From Penelope pileata (lineage: Eukaryota > Chordata > Aves > Galliformes > Cracidae): 64,000 bases of DNA. Under the pieces are notes generated by a model, which was given only the letters and a program-made list of their open reading frames with translations, ran no database searches and had not been told where the DNA came from. Every line of letters starts with the position of its first letter. Position 1 is the first letter of the stretch. The stretch covers positions 67,135 to 131,134 of the forward strand of contig WBMW01001599.1 in NCBI GenBank assembly GCA_013396635.1, in the 5' to 3' direction. Shown piece after piece: positions 26,802-40,800 of this stretch. The position numbers and the translations under genes were made by a program.

Positions 26802-26855
26802 AAAAAAAAAAAAAAAAACCACCCCAAAACCAAAACAAACAAAAAAAAAACAACC
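26802..26855 (+). repeat. A-rich low-complexity tract
   Basis: Seventeen As followed by an A/C mixture and a further run of As. Simple low-complexity sequence. Confidence 0.9.
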
Positions 26856-27153
26856 AGAAAACCAGTCTGTAATCAAAAAACTTGAAAAGTAAACCACAGC
26901 TGCCTAACAAAGTAACAAAGTCTCCAAAATGTGCTGCACTCTCTGATGCCTTAAATTATTACCAACCTTAGGAAATTGTGTGGACAGTTACAAATTTTTG
27001 ATGTTTGGCAGCCATTATATACTATGAGTTTACAAGTTCACAGAATCTTTTAGAAGGTGCAGAAAGGATTTCCTGAACTAACGGAGTTTATTTAGTCCTG
27101 AAATGTAAGGATATATCGCAAAAACAAAGTTAGGCAAAGTTATCTCCAAGCAA

Positions 27154-27604
27154 TTGGAAGAGAAGAAGGTTATCAGGAGTAGTCAGCGTGGATTCACCAA
27201 GGGGAAATCATGTTTGACCAACCTGGTAGCCTTGTATGACAACATCACTGGCTGGGTAGATGGGGGGAGAGCAGTGGATGTCATCTACCTTGATTTCAGC
27301 AAGGCTTTTGACACTGTCTCCCATGACATCCTGATAGCAAAGCTGAGAAAATGCGGGATAGATGAGTGGACAGTGAGGTGGGTTGAGAACTGGCTGGCTG
27401 GCCGAGCTCAGAGGGTAGTGATCAGCGGCACAGAGTCCAGTTGGAGGCCTGTAACTAGCGGTGTTCCCCAGGGGTCAGTGCTGGGTCCGGTCTTGTTCAA
27501 CGTCTTCATCAACGACCTTGATGAGGGGATAGTGTCCACCCTCAGCAAGTTTGCTGATGACACGAAGCTGGGGGGAGTGGCTGACACGCCAGAAGGCTGT
27601 GCTG
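27154..27604 (+). pseudogene. CR1 ORF2 reverse transcriptase segment (partial)
   Basis: This is 150 codons of open frame from the reverse transcriptase that copies CR1 RNA at the insertion target. Visible core motifs, numbered from the first Met of the frame, are: RGFTKGKSCLTNL at residues 12-24; motif A, VIYLDFSKAFDTVSH, with catalytic Asp 47; motif B, SGVPQGSVLGPVLFN, around 102-116; motif C, FADDTK, at 133-138. The N-terminal endonuclease and first part of the reverse transcriptase are lost to 5' truncation, and the C-terminal part falls in the gap. The frame is intact up to the gap, but the element cannot encode a full ORF2. The Met is simply the first in the frame, not a real start. Confidence 0.9.
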
Positions 27605-27875
27605 NNNNNNNNNNNNNNNNNNNNNNNNNNNNNNNNNNNNNNNNNNNNNNNNNNNNNNNNNNNNNNNNNNNNNNNNNNNNNNNNNNNNNNNNNNNNNNNN
27701 NNNNNNNNNNNNNNNNNNNNNNNNNNNNNNNNNNNNNNNNNNNNNNNNNNNNNNNNNNNNNNNNNNNNNNNNNNNNNNNNNNNNNNNNNNNNNNNNNNNN
27801 NNNNNNNNNNNNNNNNNNNNNNNNNNNNNNNNNNNNNNNNNNNNNNNNNNNNNNNNNNNNNNNNNNNNNNNNNNN
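27605..27875. other. Assembly gap, 271 Ns
   Basis: An uninterrupted N run inside a CR1 element. Long open frames computed across it are meaningless. Confidence 0.99.
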
Positions 27876-30800
27876 TTGTGGAGTCTCCTTCCCTGGAGAT
27901 CTTCAAGACCCGCCTGGACGCCTACCTGTGCAACCTGCTGTAGGGAATCTGCTGTGGCAGGGGGGTTGGACTCGATGAACTCTTGAGGTCCCTTCCAACC
28001 CCTACAATTCTGTGATTCTGTGATTCTGTTTAATTCATCAGCCCTGTGCTCCCAGCTGCTAAGCTCCAAGCTACCTCAATGTCTTTCTGTCTGAATTTGA
28101 CTTTGACTTAAGGGCTCATAAAAATATTTCATATCCTAAACAAAGCATTTCCAGCTTCACAAACCGTATTAGTTGCAACCTAAAGAGAGATTTTTGTGAG
28201 ACAAAACATTCACATGAAAGGTTTGTATTTGGAATGCGGAAGAGACTTACGTGCATTTTACTTTGTCTCTTGCTAGCGTCTCCTCCACCCTGCTTCTTTA
28301 CTTTTCCGACAATTAGTAAAACCAGTTAAGAACAGAATGTGCTGCAGTAGCTTCTGAGCATTGGAGCCAACAGTGATCTTTCTACATAGTTTTGAAACGA
28401 AGAAAACTGCTCATCATCAAGTTAGTTTGTAATCTTCAGAAATGTCTTCTGAAGTCTTTACCAGGGAAACTTCATTAAAAATTCAGTACAGAACTCACTC
28501 ATCTCATTTGTCTCCAAGTGTGTTGTGCATCTGTTGTTCTGGATAAACGAAAGTGTTTCAGTTCTTCAAAGAATGATCTTTGAGAAACGCAGGACCAGTT
28601 GGCCAAAACAAGAGCTACTGCTTTGGTCTGAAGAGATTAAGGAGAGAAAACCTGGTTTTTATTTAAGTAGTTTGTCTTCAAATGATGGTGAGCTATACAG
28701 GGTGTATGCAAATATAAGAGGATAGATAAACCACTATGAGGAAAATGATGTTCCTTTTCATATGCAAATTTCTTTCCTTAAGATGGCCTTTTAATTAGCT
28801 TGATTATAATGGTGCTTACTTCTTAGTATCTCAGTGCTGTAATTTAAGAAACTGTGTTCATTATAAACCCATATTATCAAAGATTTATAAATAAAGCTGA
28901 ACAGCAGCAACAACAAAAACAAAATATAGATTTACATGGAGACTTGAGTGAGTGAAAAATTACTTGGGGATATTTCCAAACACTCTAACTCATACTTGAC
29001 TTCACCTTGAAAACATTAAGAATCTTCGTATCACAGAGGAATTCTTTCTGCTTTAAAGTGTTTTTTTTTTTTTAATAACGTTTGGGTTGTTTAAAATATA
29101 AGCAAAATGTAAAACCAACATACAGAGATAATTTAATTGGTATATGTAAAGAAGTAGTTTGAAAAACACAGCCTTCAGTGTGTTCAAAGAGTTAGGGTAG
29201 GGCTGGCACATTTTTTCTAAATGATGTACTCAGGAAATAATTGGATTTTTCGTTGTATATTTTCAGCCTGTTACTCATGAGGAAATTATTTACCAAAAAA
29301 TATTTTAAAATAAATTCATATTGCCAAATATAGGAAGGACCTGGACACCTGTGTAGGTACACCTAGAACAAATGAAGAGGATGCAGTTAGAGTGGCTTGC
29401 TCAGAGTAAAACTTAGTTTTGCAGTAACAACAGAGGGTATTTGAGAAGGAAAAGTAAATGTGAAGCAGGACTAGGGAGAGCCTGCAGGAATTTCAGAAGG
29501 TGAGTATGAGTGAGAAGTGCTGGCAGAGATGAAAAGGAGATTTCCAGGATTCAGAGTGGAGCTACCCAGAGGATCAGAGGACTTTCTAGTGGGGAGACCC
29601 CAGTGGAGTTGGTGAAGATGATGAGTGGGACATCTCTTGATTTTTCTTCATCCTCCAGTGATCCAACCTTCTTGGGGTCCCTTTCTTAGATGCCTCTGAG
29701 CATAACACTTGCAGCCACAAACCCTCCCTTCCTCAGTTGTTCACCTACCTCTGGCCTCTGAGATGAATCCTCTAACCTCCCACTTATCAGCTCCTACTCA
29801 TTTTCTTATGACTCCTTTTTGGGAATGGAGCAAGAGTGCAAGCCATGGTGAAGTGAAGGGGAGAGCAGAGGAGAGCAACTAAATGATAGGAACTTGTCCA
29901 GCTGATGGAACTGGGCCTTGCCTTCTTGCTTCTAACCCCTTTTCTCAGCAGTACACAGTGGTAAGAGGTAGCGAGGTGCTATTGAACCAGATCAGCTAAG
30001 TCTCCTTAGCATCAGCTTTGCCTACCCAACGCCTACAACCTTGTGCCAGCTCTGGTGAGGTTGATGAAGGAGTGAAGAGGCATCTACATTAACTGACTGC
30101 ATGGCTGCAACTTTAGATATGCAAATTGAGCAGCAATTTTATTTGTTTGTAAGCTCATCTTCCCGTACTCTGTGGATAAGGAAGAATCAGACCATATAAT
30201 TTAATGGACCATCCAAGCTGCAAGCAAGCCACAGCAGATTGGATAGCTGTGATTGTCTGTCCCAGAGGCATGTTGGCTTGCCTCATCACATCACATTCAC
30301 GTAGTGTTCTAAAACTTCTTTTTAATATTCCAGCAAAAGTATTATTTACACTGAAATACACTACTGAATCCAAGACATACAAAAAGATAACAGGCCTGTT
30401 ATTCTCAGAAGGAGATTCATTTGATTCTTCAGATAAAGGTGATTGTGCAAACATTATGCTATGTAGTGGTTTAATCTGGGAACTGTGTTCAAAGTTCAGG
30501 TTTTTGAGATCAACTGTTGACGAGAATGCTGACTGAGGGTCATCCTTGGAGAGACCCCTGTGAAGGCTGATTTCCATTTGCACTGTGAGGAGTAATGGCA
30601 TTTTAACTTACCACAACCATCAAATCCTGAGTTTTATTGACAACTGTGCTGATTAATTTTGATAGCGCTGTTTTAATTTTAGTAAACTCAGTTTTAGTAT
30701 ATGAAGTTTCAGAGAAAACTTTCTGGGAGTTTCATTTACCTCCAGCCTTGAAAGAAGTAACTACAATTTCAACTCCTAAAGACAAATAATGGAAGAAGGC

Positions 30801-33800
30801 CTGGAGGATCCTGATTCATATTGGCCTGAACAGAATGAGGGGGGGGCTTGAAAGCAGACACAACAGCATTTGATACAATAGCTTTCATCCACAGCTGTCA
30901 GCTGCAGTTGCTGGAGGGCACAACCTTGTCCCTGAGTAAAACACTGAGGGGAAAATAGATGAGTAGCCTTCGAAAGCCAATTTGTGCTTTAAAGATACCG
31001 CATATTTCCAAGAGATCTTCTGCACAAAATGTAGGGGACAAGAGTAAGCTTTTGAAATGCACGCTTGCTGAATTTTTTATAATAGTTTTGCTTCTAAAGT
31101 GAACAAGGGGCATGTAACTTGTTGTCAAACTGCTCTTAGAAAGGAACGGCAAAGGCTGTTTGCCAAGAGCACTAATCACAAGGAGACCTTCCTACAGAGT
31201 AAAATCCCACAGCTCTCCCAACAACTCGTCTCCTATTGCTTCTCTAAATTTTATCAGCAGTGTGACAGACAAACAGGCTGCTAATAATTTATTCTTCCAC
31301 CTTCTGCTCTTTCTTTCAACTATTTTTAAACAGAGTGTGTAATTTCACAGAGTTGGATGCTTAATATAATCTGTGCACAGCAGGACTTGAATCTTCCTCC
31401 TACCTACTGGAAAACACATTCATTTAACTGGCAGATGTTGTAAGAACTAAGAAAGGCAAAGCAATAGGAAAGAAACATCAGAAGTTATGTACCAGAAAGA
31501 ATGAAAATGAACTAATTTTCAACTGATGGACAGAAATTTTGAATACAATTATATGAACAGGTAGCATGCACACTCAAAGCATTCACAAAAATTACTACCT
31601 GGGATAAGACTGAACTAATAGCTGCTTTAGATTGCAAGAGGTGTTGAATGCACTGGAAAACAAAAACTCCTGTAAGATAAGATAGAATTTTTAGCAGAAG
31701 TTCCATGGTGACGTGTGCTAATGCACAAACAGTCATAAAGTTGCCGTGCCAGCATAGGCACAGAGCAGGAGTGCTCTGCTACAGGATGCTGCCTCAAACG
31801 ATGAGGGAGTCCGTTCTGCCCTGAGAGATCAACAAGCAGATTGGAAAGGCCACATTCTCAGCTGGCGCATTTGGCATTTGCAAACATGAACACCTGCTTT
31901 CTTGGCTGAAAGCAGGTAAAGTTCATCATAACCTGCATGCTATATGCTGAGAAGGGTGAGAGAGTGGAGACATGGGTTTGTTTGTTTGAATGTTTTCTCT
32001 GTATGTGCACACAAAGATCAGAACACAAAAATTTAGAAGGACTATGAAATACTGGAAGATTTACAAACATCCACTAGTAGGGGCCAACGGTTTGAAATTA
32101 TTTTCAGCATAAGAACAGATGCTGTGCAAGAAAATCTTCAACAGAAATTTCTGTAAGTTTAATTTATGCAAGGTTTTTCGGAGGGCTCAGCAGCAAGAAA
32201 AAAACAAACTGCAGCAGAAAATTTACTGCAGAGTTTTCTCCAAATAATTAAACTGTTACAGATACAGTTGTATAAAGAAAGAAGAAAACATTCACCTATA
32301 TTTACCCAATATAAAACCATGCTTTGTGTGCATCTGGAAAAAAAAAAACATTCTTATTTTCTCAGATTGGACTCTGGTTCTAGATTTATCTGGTCTTTTT
32401 TTAAGAGTTCCAGCTTGGCTGGAGAAAGAGAAAGGTAGGGAGCTGCCAGAGCCATTGGTCTTGCCAAATGGAGAGGACAGCAAAGAGCTGGGCAGGAGCT
32501 GCAGGGCTTCCCAAGAAGATGATCTGCTGGGGGTGCAGACAGCCTGATGCAGACCAGTGCCTGACTTAGGGCTCAGGGCTGGTAGCACCGCTCAAGTCTA
32601 AAGCTGGGTTAATCAAGAACAGTATAAAACATCAGATCTTTAAAAGATAACTTTTTTCTTGCACCTGGTGGATGCCTGGCAAAGCATGCACCCATAGCAG
32701 TCTACAAAGATGAAAGGATGCAGACAGCTCCCATTTGGGATGAAGCAAACAGCTGGGGAGTGAGGAGATGGAGTGGCACCTTCCAGGTGAAACTTTTGAT
32801 GTGAATTTTGGGCTTTCCTTGATAAGCAAGAATCACCTTAAACTTGGGGCCACCTTATTGTTGGACTGGTATGGCACTTGCTGTATCTCCACTAATGCTT
32901 ATAGTCAGCTCACTGTGATGGATTGCACTGAAAGAGGAGGGGGAAAGGGGTGGAAAGTGTGAACTACAGATGCTGATGGGTAATGTTCAGTATTAATTAC
33001 ATGCTGTAGGTGGAAGCCTGTTAATCAGAGAGCAGGAGAAAGCTGAATGATTACAGAGAAAAGCCCAGGGGAGTAGGGAGACATAAAATTCATGAAAACA
33101 GCCCCTCCTAAATGTCTTAACATCTATAGCACTACAGATCTATTGGGTCACTGTGGAGCCTGTTGATGGTTAGACAGATATTGCTAAATACAAAGGAGAC
33201 ATGAGATACTTCTTAAGTGAGAACTGAAATTTTCTCAAGGTCTGAGGAAATCTGCCCAACATAGAGCAGTGCTGCAAAACAGAGCATACATACATGTGTA
33301 TGGTAACATAGAAAAGTAAACATAAAACTTCATGGAGAGTGACAAACATTTGTCTGCAAAGAAACTGATGTGCTATGTAATTGCTTTGTCTTTAAAAGGA
33401 TTTGAAATACTAACTCTAAATATACTTTCATCAGTGTATTTAGTCTGCGTGCAAATAATTATTAATTAATTATATCTCATTATTGTAAGTTCCAGCAGAA
33501 AGCTGTATTTCTCGCTCATAATTGGGACTCTGAATACATTGTTAAATTATCTCTTAATGGTCCCGGGAAGTCATACTATCAAAAAAAATTCAGGAAGATT
33601 TCATGTTGCAGCATATCTTAATGAATTTTATTTCAATGTTGATGTGTGATTGACAAGAGAAGAAGTAAAAGTGAATTACTGGCATCTTACTCATGTTTAC
33701 CTTGGCAAAATCCCTCTGTTTATTCAACATGAAAACATGCTTTTATTGTCTTATTATCTTTAATGAAGTGAACAACAGCGAGGAATATACATACATTCAG

Positions 33801-36800
33801 ACATTTAGCATTTGATTTAGGGTATTAAGGGATTATAAAGGGAATTCTAGGTATTGCACCTGCTGTGAGACATAGCCATGCACAAGAGTTGAATTGGGAA
33901 TTTAATTATTGCAAAAGCAAGTCCAGATCAGTAAATCAGTATGTGTTTTTATAGACCTGATCCATGAGGCATAGATAATTATCTTGTGGACTGATGAGGT
34001 TTTCCTTATGCTTTTGTTATTTTGCTTACAGTACAAAGGAAAAAGTAGAATGTATTTTTTTAAAATAAATTTTCAGTGTACATAAAGTTTGATTTGGACA
34101 CATCAAAACAAACCGCTTGATTTATAAAATACAGTGTCTCATATACAAACCACATGAAATAGAAAGCCTGTCCAAATATGTTCTAGCAATGACTTCAGTT
34201 AGGAAAATAAACTTTTGATGATCTCTTCGTTATGCGGAAAGACTAACAGTGGACATCCTTCCTGTAACATGGCACGTGAACACCAGAAAAGCTGCATTCT
34301 TTCTCCTAGATGCAGACTGCAAAACTGCAGCAAATTTATTGTCTGTTTGTACAGCCACATCAAGTCAAAATCTTGCTGTCTGTGTTAGAGGGTGAGTGAG
34401 TGTCGCATGCAATGAAAGGACAACTTTTAGCTGTTCGTGCAGTTCTGATCTTTGGGTCAGATTTGTTGGAATGAAAAGATGTAAACCCATAAGATTTGTT
34501 ATTCTTCTTGTCAATCTGAGATTAACTCCCACCTGTATTAATTTGTGTAGGTTTAAGGGGAACTTTTGAGATGGATTCGAGGCTCAACTTTAAATCATAC
34601 TGGAGATAAAAACCCATTTTCCTTAGTACTGTTTGCCAGTTTTTTGAGAAACCTTTCCTCAGGATCTGAGAAGCCAGAAAGGGTTGTGGGAGCAGATGTG
34701 GGAGTAATCCATGAAAACTGAGATTCGTTGAAGAACAGAGCCTGAGAGATCACAACAAAAAAAACTGCAGCCCATGGCAGCATGCGCAGCCTGGTGCAGA
34801 AACCTGGTAAATGAGCAACAATGGGAGCTTCACACGATAAGACTTGAATAATGACAGACTCACCAGTGAGGTACAAAAATTTCCTGCTAGGTATCATCTT
34901 CACTTCAGAGATTCTGTATAAGGTAAGTGCTAGAGAAAGCTGAATAACTCCAGATGTTCTTGCACAGGCAGGTGAATAAAGTGCTCGATGGCAGATGAAA
35001 TGTTTGGAAGTAAACAATTAAAAAATATTGTCAGAAACTTTGAAAAAGAAAACTGCATTGCTGATTTTCAGATTAAACTTTGACCTCTTAGAAATAGTGC
35101 AGCAAATACAGCAAACGAGAATGTAGTACAACTCAAGCAGAATGCAGAAGACAGCGCTTTGCCACCACTTGAAATGGACTGTGCAGAGATAAATGTAGTA
35201 TCTCAAGAAACTAACCACATGCAAATAAAATATGCTGAGTGGTTAGGTGACAAGAAATAATCAGAGATACAGAAAACATTCCCCCTCTGGGAGACTGAGA
35301 ATTAGATTTGTTTGCCTTACAGAGGAGATTAATTACAGTTATTGAACGTAATATATGTAAAAGAGGAAATAGATGTGAGGAAAGTATGTTTACCAACTCT
35401 TACAGCAAAAGAATAAAATTATTTCCAGTAAAAAAAAAGAGCAGGAAATATAAGACTGCTAATTACAGTGCTTCTTTCATATAATAACGTAAAAATAGCC
35501 TCTGAAATCCATTACCACAGTAAGTGAGCTCTGTAAGATTCAGAAAAGAGAGTGTTTACCACTAATGAGCATCTTTGTGGTCACATTAGATGCAAACCAA
35601 GGATAACAGGATACTGGGATATTACTTCTGCTGTTAATCATGATAAGCCTTTTCTCTGCCTTTCCGGAAAACCAGCCCTCCTAGTTCTTCAAGTAAGCAG
35701 TAAAGTGCAGATCACACTGCTCTTTTCTACAAAAGAGTGCGATCTTGGTCCTCTATAGAGGACATAATAATATTAGTGAGCTGGATAGTTCATGGCACTT
35801 TGAAAGCCAAATGGGAATTTGCTAATGAATGCAAAGTGTTAGGCAATCTGGCATGAATGAGGTTTGCAGCACCAGCCTAAAACACTGTCATAGAGGGCAA
35901 ACTTTGCAGATGTCCTTCTCTCAACTTCTCCAGGCATCTGTCACTCAAAAATCAAGAGTGAGAACTTTCCCATGTAATCCAGGCAGCTGATGTTGACCAG
36001 GAGAAAATCAGACAATGGCTGAGATCTGCACTGCGCACCCGTGTTATTTGTGAACAAGCACTCAGATTTGGTCATATTTAAAAAAGATAGGTATGGTAAC
36101 TAAAATGTGCCTTTTTTTTTTTTTAAAGTAAAGTCTTTAGAAATGAGGGATAACCTGATTTAAAAATGGACTTAAATTCTCTCTGTAACAAAAAGCTGAG
36201 TTTTGCACTGACAGAAACAGATATGAAGCATTTCAAATTGGAAAAATACAGTTTATTGCTGAATTTTTAGGTATAGTCTGTATCAAACAGATTTAACAGG
36301 GTAAAATAAAAGGTGGAAATAACATTTTCATTACAAAGAAGCAGGATAGCAGGTGCTTTCTAGTTCCCATTGCTGTGGTATACAAGAGCCTCACAATCCG
36401 TTAACAACTGTTCCTCATGACAACTGACATTGTAAGGGCATGAAAGGGGAATTAGTTTCATCCAGCTGGCATGGGCATGAGGTCTACATGGTCATTTACT
36501 GATCAAAGATTGCACTTCACATTCTGTTATTGTTCCCATTTATCTACAAATACAACAAATTTGGTGAGGTACAAGGGAAAATGTTGGAAAAATTTTGGAA
36601 GGAAAGGAATCATCAGAAGCACTGCAGGTCAGGATTAATCTCTACCAGGTATTCAAAATGAATTTCTAAAGATAGAATTTAATGAAGAACATAAGGCAAC
36701 AATTACCTAGCATTACTAACAGAAATACTTCAGGTTCAGTGCTAGTGGAAACAGAAAAACTCTGAAACTTGGCAATTCATTCATCTCAAAAACTATATAA

Positions 36801-37196
36801 GTATCTCCAAGCTAATTGGATAGAAAATTTTTCAAACTTTATCTAAATGATGGAAAAACACTGTGCATCCTTTTATGTGTTTCTTTATATTGGAATCAAA
36901 CACATCCAGGTGCCTGAGATCCATGGGACTGAGACAAAACTACAGCAATGTGCTATTGGTGTGCAAGCCAAAAAATAAAAAAGAAAAAGAAAAAGAACAG
37001 TAGATGAATTATTATAATAATTTCTGGATATTTGGCAGCCAAAAAATAACTTTGTGTAGACTGGCTTGTACAGATGGCATGTGGAAGTCACCTCTGAAGT
37101 TCACACCATTTAGCATAATCATGTCAGACTTCCATTTGATTCAGTGTCCAAGGGCATGCACTTCTGTCCAAATTTCATCAAAATGACTGGAACCTC

Positions 37197-37215
37197 AAAA
37201 AAAAAAAAAAAAAAA
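37197..37215 (+). repeat. Poly-A tract (19 bases)
   Basis: Nineteen consecutive As after cctc. No retroposon body recognised upstream. Confidence 0.9.
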
Positions 37216-37861
37216 GGACATTTTATAGTTGAATACAGTGAATTACTACTGCCATATACTGTTGTATGGAATGTTGCAGAGCATAAAGGGAGAGTTTATA
37301 ACTGTCTCACAGGCACAAACTCTGGCCAGAATCGTTGGTATACAGTGATAGTTTTCAGAATGATTCTATATGGAAAAGAGTATTAAACCAAGAACCGTTC
37401 TCTGTAGCTGTGTTATTGTTGATAGAGGTGTTCCACTGTTTTTTTTTCAAGTTTAGCAAATTTAACACTTCAGGAACAGGAGCAGCTCAGAGGTTAGTGT
37501 TAAGAAGACAAGCAAGAAGTTTGTGCTCTTTGTGCTTCAGTCAACGACATGTTCATAAAGACAGAGTTAAATCAGTGCGCTAATATATCAATAACTGTCT
37601 GTTAATAATTTTTAAACATTAACTTTAATATTTGAGTTTTCTACATTTGAGAATGTGCTTTTCCCCCGTCTCCTCTTCTGCTTTATGAAAGAATCATACA
37701 AAAATAGCAGACGTAGTTGCAAAATGTTCATCTACAAAGTCCTACATGTATTACAATGCCAGGAAATTGATAAAAAGAAAAACAACAAAAATCCTCCATG
37801 AATTAAAAAAAAAATACAAAAGCTCTAGTATTAAACTTTTTCTAGCATGGCTTGATAGAAT

Positions 37862-37877
37862 CTTTTTTTTTTTTTTN
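37862..37877 (+). repeat. Poly-T tract ending in a single N
   Basis: A T run that stops at an isolated N at 37877 and is followed by tagtggcc. The N most likely marks an unresolved homopolymer length. Confidence 0.85.
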
Positions 37878-40800
37878 TAGTGGCCTAATTCTGCAGTGTT
37901 AAGAAACAAAGCACCTGTCACAAGAAAAAGCTTTCAGAAATGAATACAATGTTACTATTTTAAACAGAAAAGAGGATACTTGTAAATTACCGAGTGGGAA
38001 TTTTAGACAAGTGTGGTTCATATACCTATTCACACTAGTGATATAGCCGCAACCTTATTCCTCACGACCACAGGTGTTTTTGTCTTTGCAGCACCAGCAG
38101 GAAGTGAGCCAAGAGATCACAGAGGTATGGCTGTTCCTCTTAGCTTATGAGATAATTTTGACACTTTTTACCCAAGGATATAAGCGCATCTCTCAGCTCT
38201 CACATTCTGCTTGTAAAGACTCAGCTGATGATCCTTGTTCAAAACCGTGTTCGAAAACTCAAGAGATGTGGCACTGCTAATTGTTGAATTTGATGTTGGA
38301 TAAAACAGTCCTAAAGATGAACTGCTTCCTAGCAAAGTGGAGAGGTATTCCCTTGCTTTACTGTGTAAGGTGCAAGGGATGGTCCTGGCTGCCACTACTA
38401 TGATGTGGTGGCCCTTGAAGTGCAGGAGGAGCGTCTGGTACATGCCTTAGGGATGAGGTTTCCAGAATAATGATGCTGTAGCTGGCTTCTTCAGGAAATC
38501 AGAGAGCCTGAGACTTCATGAAACAAGATTATGAAGGACGTGTGACAACAGACATGGATAGTGACTTGACTTTAGCAGTTCCTTACATTTACTGAACAGG
38601 AGAAATGTCTAGAGAAAGATGTTTGTCACCAGCTCTGGCACAGTGCGTCTCTCTGCGTTGTACTCAGTCTGTAGCATAGGACAGAAGCATGGTTCACAGT
38701 TGGCTGAGTATGGCTAGACAAGAACTATCAGCTACAGTGGGATAAAACCTCTTCAGATATTTGCAGAGGTTTCTCGAGAGTTTTGAAGTGATCCTGAGAA
38801 TGTAATATCTGGCGGAAACCAAAACTGTTTGCCTCCAAAAAACCATCCCAGGGCTAAGTGAGATGCTTGTCAGATCTAAAAAGTTAAAAAATCAGTCAAA
38901 TGGTTTGAGAAAGTGCTTGAAATTTTATTGTGCCAAGTCCTTTGCCAGTGGAAGGGAGGGAGACTCCACTGCATCAGAGAAGAAACAGCCACCACAAGGT
39001 CCTTTCTGAAGACTCTGAAGGCCACACAGAGTCCAAGTAGCAAAACTTTGTGCTGGTAATGGTTCATACTTATCAAGAACAGGAAATACTGTCTATGCTA
39101 TGATTGAATCAACTGTGCAAAAATAAACATCCTGAAGTCTGAGATACTTAAACTAGTTTTGCTTTTGGAAGCAATGATAAGATCTCAGAATGTCATGGCC
39201 CTATAAAACATAACTCTTAAAACCGAGATGAATCTAATGATTTTTTCCTCCAAATGTTTTAGAAAAGCGTAGGTAAGAGTAACTGGAGAAAGTCCATGTC
39301 TCTTGGCACTCTCAAATTCCTTTTCCCAACAACAGGATACAAACATCAGATGAAGGAGCAGCATTTGGTTCCCTGCTACTTTCTTGTCAGGAGCTCTTAA
39401 TGCTCGACTGCTTTTCTAAATGAGGATGAGGATATCAATGCAGGAGTGAAGCACTGGAATGCCTTTTTCCTTTAACTGAATCTGGGAAGACGTGCGAAGT
39501 GCTTTCAAACTGCATAAGGAGGGTAAGTACTTTATTTAATCTTCTTCCTCAAAAATGTACCACTCAAATTTTAGACCTTCCACTGCACAATGCAAGCCTT
39601 GAGGCTTCCCAGTACTGTGCAACCTCGAGACATACTGGGAAAAACTGCAAAAGGAAAGGGCAATTGTGTGTGTTTATCTCCACAGAGAAGGAAGAAATCT
39701 GCAGCTATTGAAGAGGCAGATTCACTGGGATTACTTTCCTCGTAAAGAAACATCTCTGAGAAGAACATCCCCAATTTTACTATCATCGTGATGTTTGTTT
39801 CGACAGAGAGAAAGCGTGACAGCTGAAGTTTGCTTGTTCTCAATCACAGTTTAGCAGAAAAGTAAAACTGCTTCCCCAGTGTTTTAAAATATTTATAGCC
39901 ATAAATGGATCAAAAGATTCTAAACTCCCTCACTACAGAAACACCACAGCTGTCTCTACAAGTGAATAAAAACTCCAGAGCTTTCCACAGGACTGGATAT
40001 ATTTTGTCATTACAATATCTAGCGGCATTTTATTAGGCTGCTATCTGCCAAAATATATATGCCGTGAGCCATAAGAGGATACTAACAGATACAGGTAAAT
40101 GTTTGCAGAAGATGTCTCAGAATGTAGCTCGAGGGCACTGGGAAATTTCTAAAAATTCTGCAGGATGGCAGGATCTGGAGGCAAACCTTCGTAACTTAGA
40201 AAGAGCCTTTCTTCTCCCCTGTCTCCCACCAGTTCCAGGATGCTAATGACTTTTATGTACATGTATGGTTTATGTACTGGGTGCAAAGAGGGGCATTAAG
40301 CTCCACAGCTACTACCAAGAATGAAATGACCCTCTTTTGGAATGACTGAGGTTGTGCACACATGAATGTGCAAAGGGAAGAAATAAAATTTGCAATGTCA
40401 CCACCTTTAATGTGTAAGGAGTTAAATACTATCCCCTTTTAAGCTGCTTTTCATGAGACTGTTCCTTACTGTACTTTGGAATTGCCATCTAATTCTGAAT
40501 GATATAAAACTAATCATTACAGTTTAACTAGCCCTGCAGGTTCCACAGCATCTCTTTCCTTCAGTTTACAAGGAGTACATCAACATGACTGTGACTTCTT
40601 TATGTACCCCTTCTCTGTGTGGCACTTTCTTTTGTTAGTTTTCCAAGGGAATCACTGAGACCAAGCTAAAACACATTTTGTCAGCTCTTCAAAACAAAAC
40701 CAGAAATTACCATAAATATTTTCCCACAGTCATGCATTTGCATAGCAAAATATTGGCAGCAAAATGAAAAATGGTTTTAAGTTAAATGTCATGATTCAAA

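Larger units (their letters stand above)
24861..27149. other. Unannotated stretch
   Basis: AT-rich with no repeat family recognised apart from an A-rich run at 26802-26855. It includes the splice-bounded open segment at 26400-26480, listed separately. Confidence 0.5.
27150..28029 (+). mobile_element. CR1 LINE, best-preserved copy, interrupted by an assembly gap
   Basis: The left part (27154-27604) is open CR1 ORF2 reverse transcriptase. The right part (27876-28029) is the CR1 3' end, with a tract translating to VESPSLEIFKTRLDAYLCNLL and three terminal octamer-like repeats (attctgtgattctgtgattc). Between them is a run of 271 Ns. The element is 5'-truncated near 27150. The few disablements suggest a comparatively young insertion. 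The gap is shorter than the missing CR1 portion should be (see findings). Confidence 0.93.

Noticed and set aside
27154..28069. Long open frames on both strands across 27475-28069 (130-274 codons)
   Set aside because: They cross the 271-base N run; only the part up to 27604 is real, and it belongs to CR1.
29425..29499. Acceptor-donor pair around a 75-base open segment
   Set aside because: The acceptor is weak (few pyrimidines) and only one frame is open; weaker than the candidates that were kept.
30155..30601. 148-codon minus-strand open frame as a gene
   Set aside because: A frame of this length is expected a few times by chance in 64 kb on six frames; no domain, promoter or splice support. 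An open frame of 110 codons on the opposite strand overlaps it.
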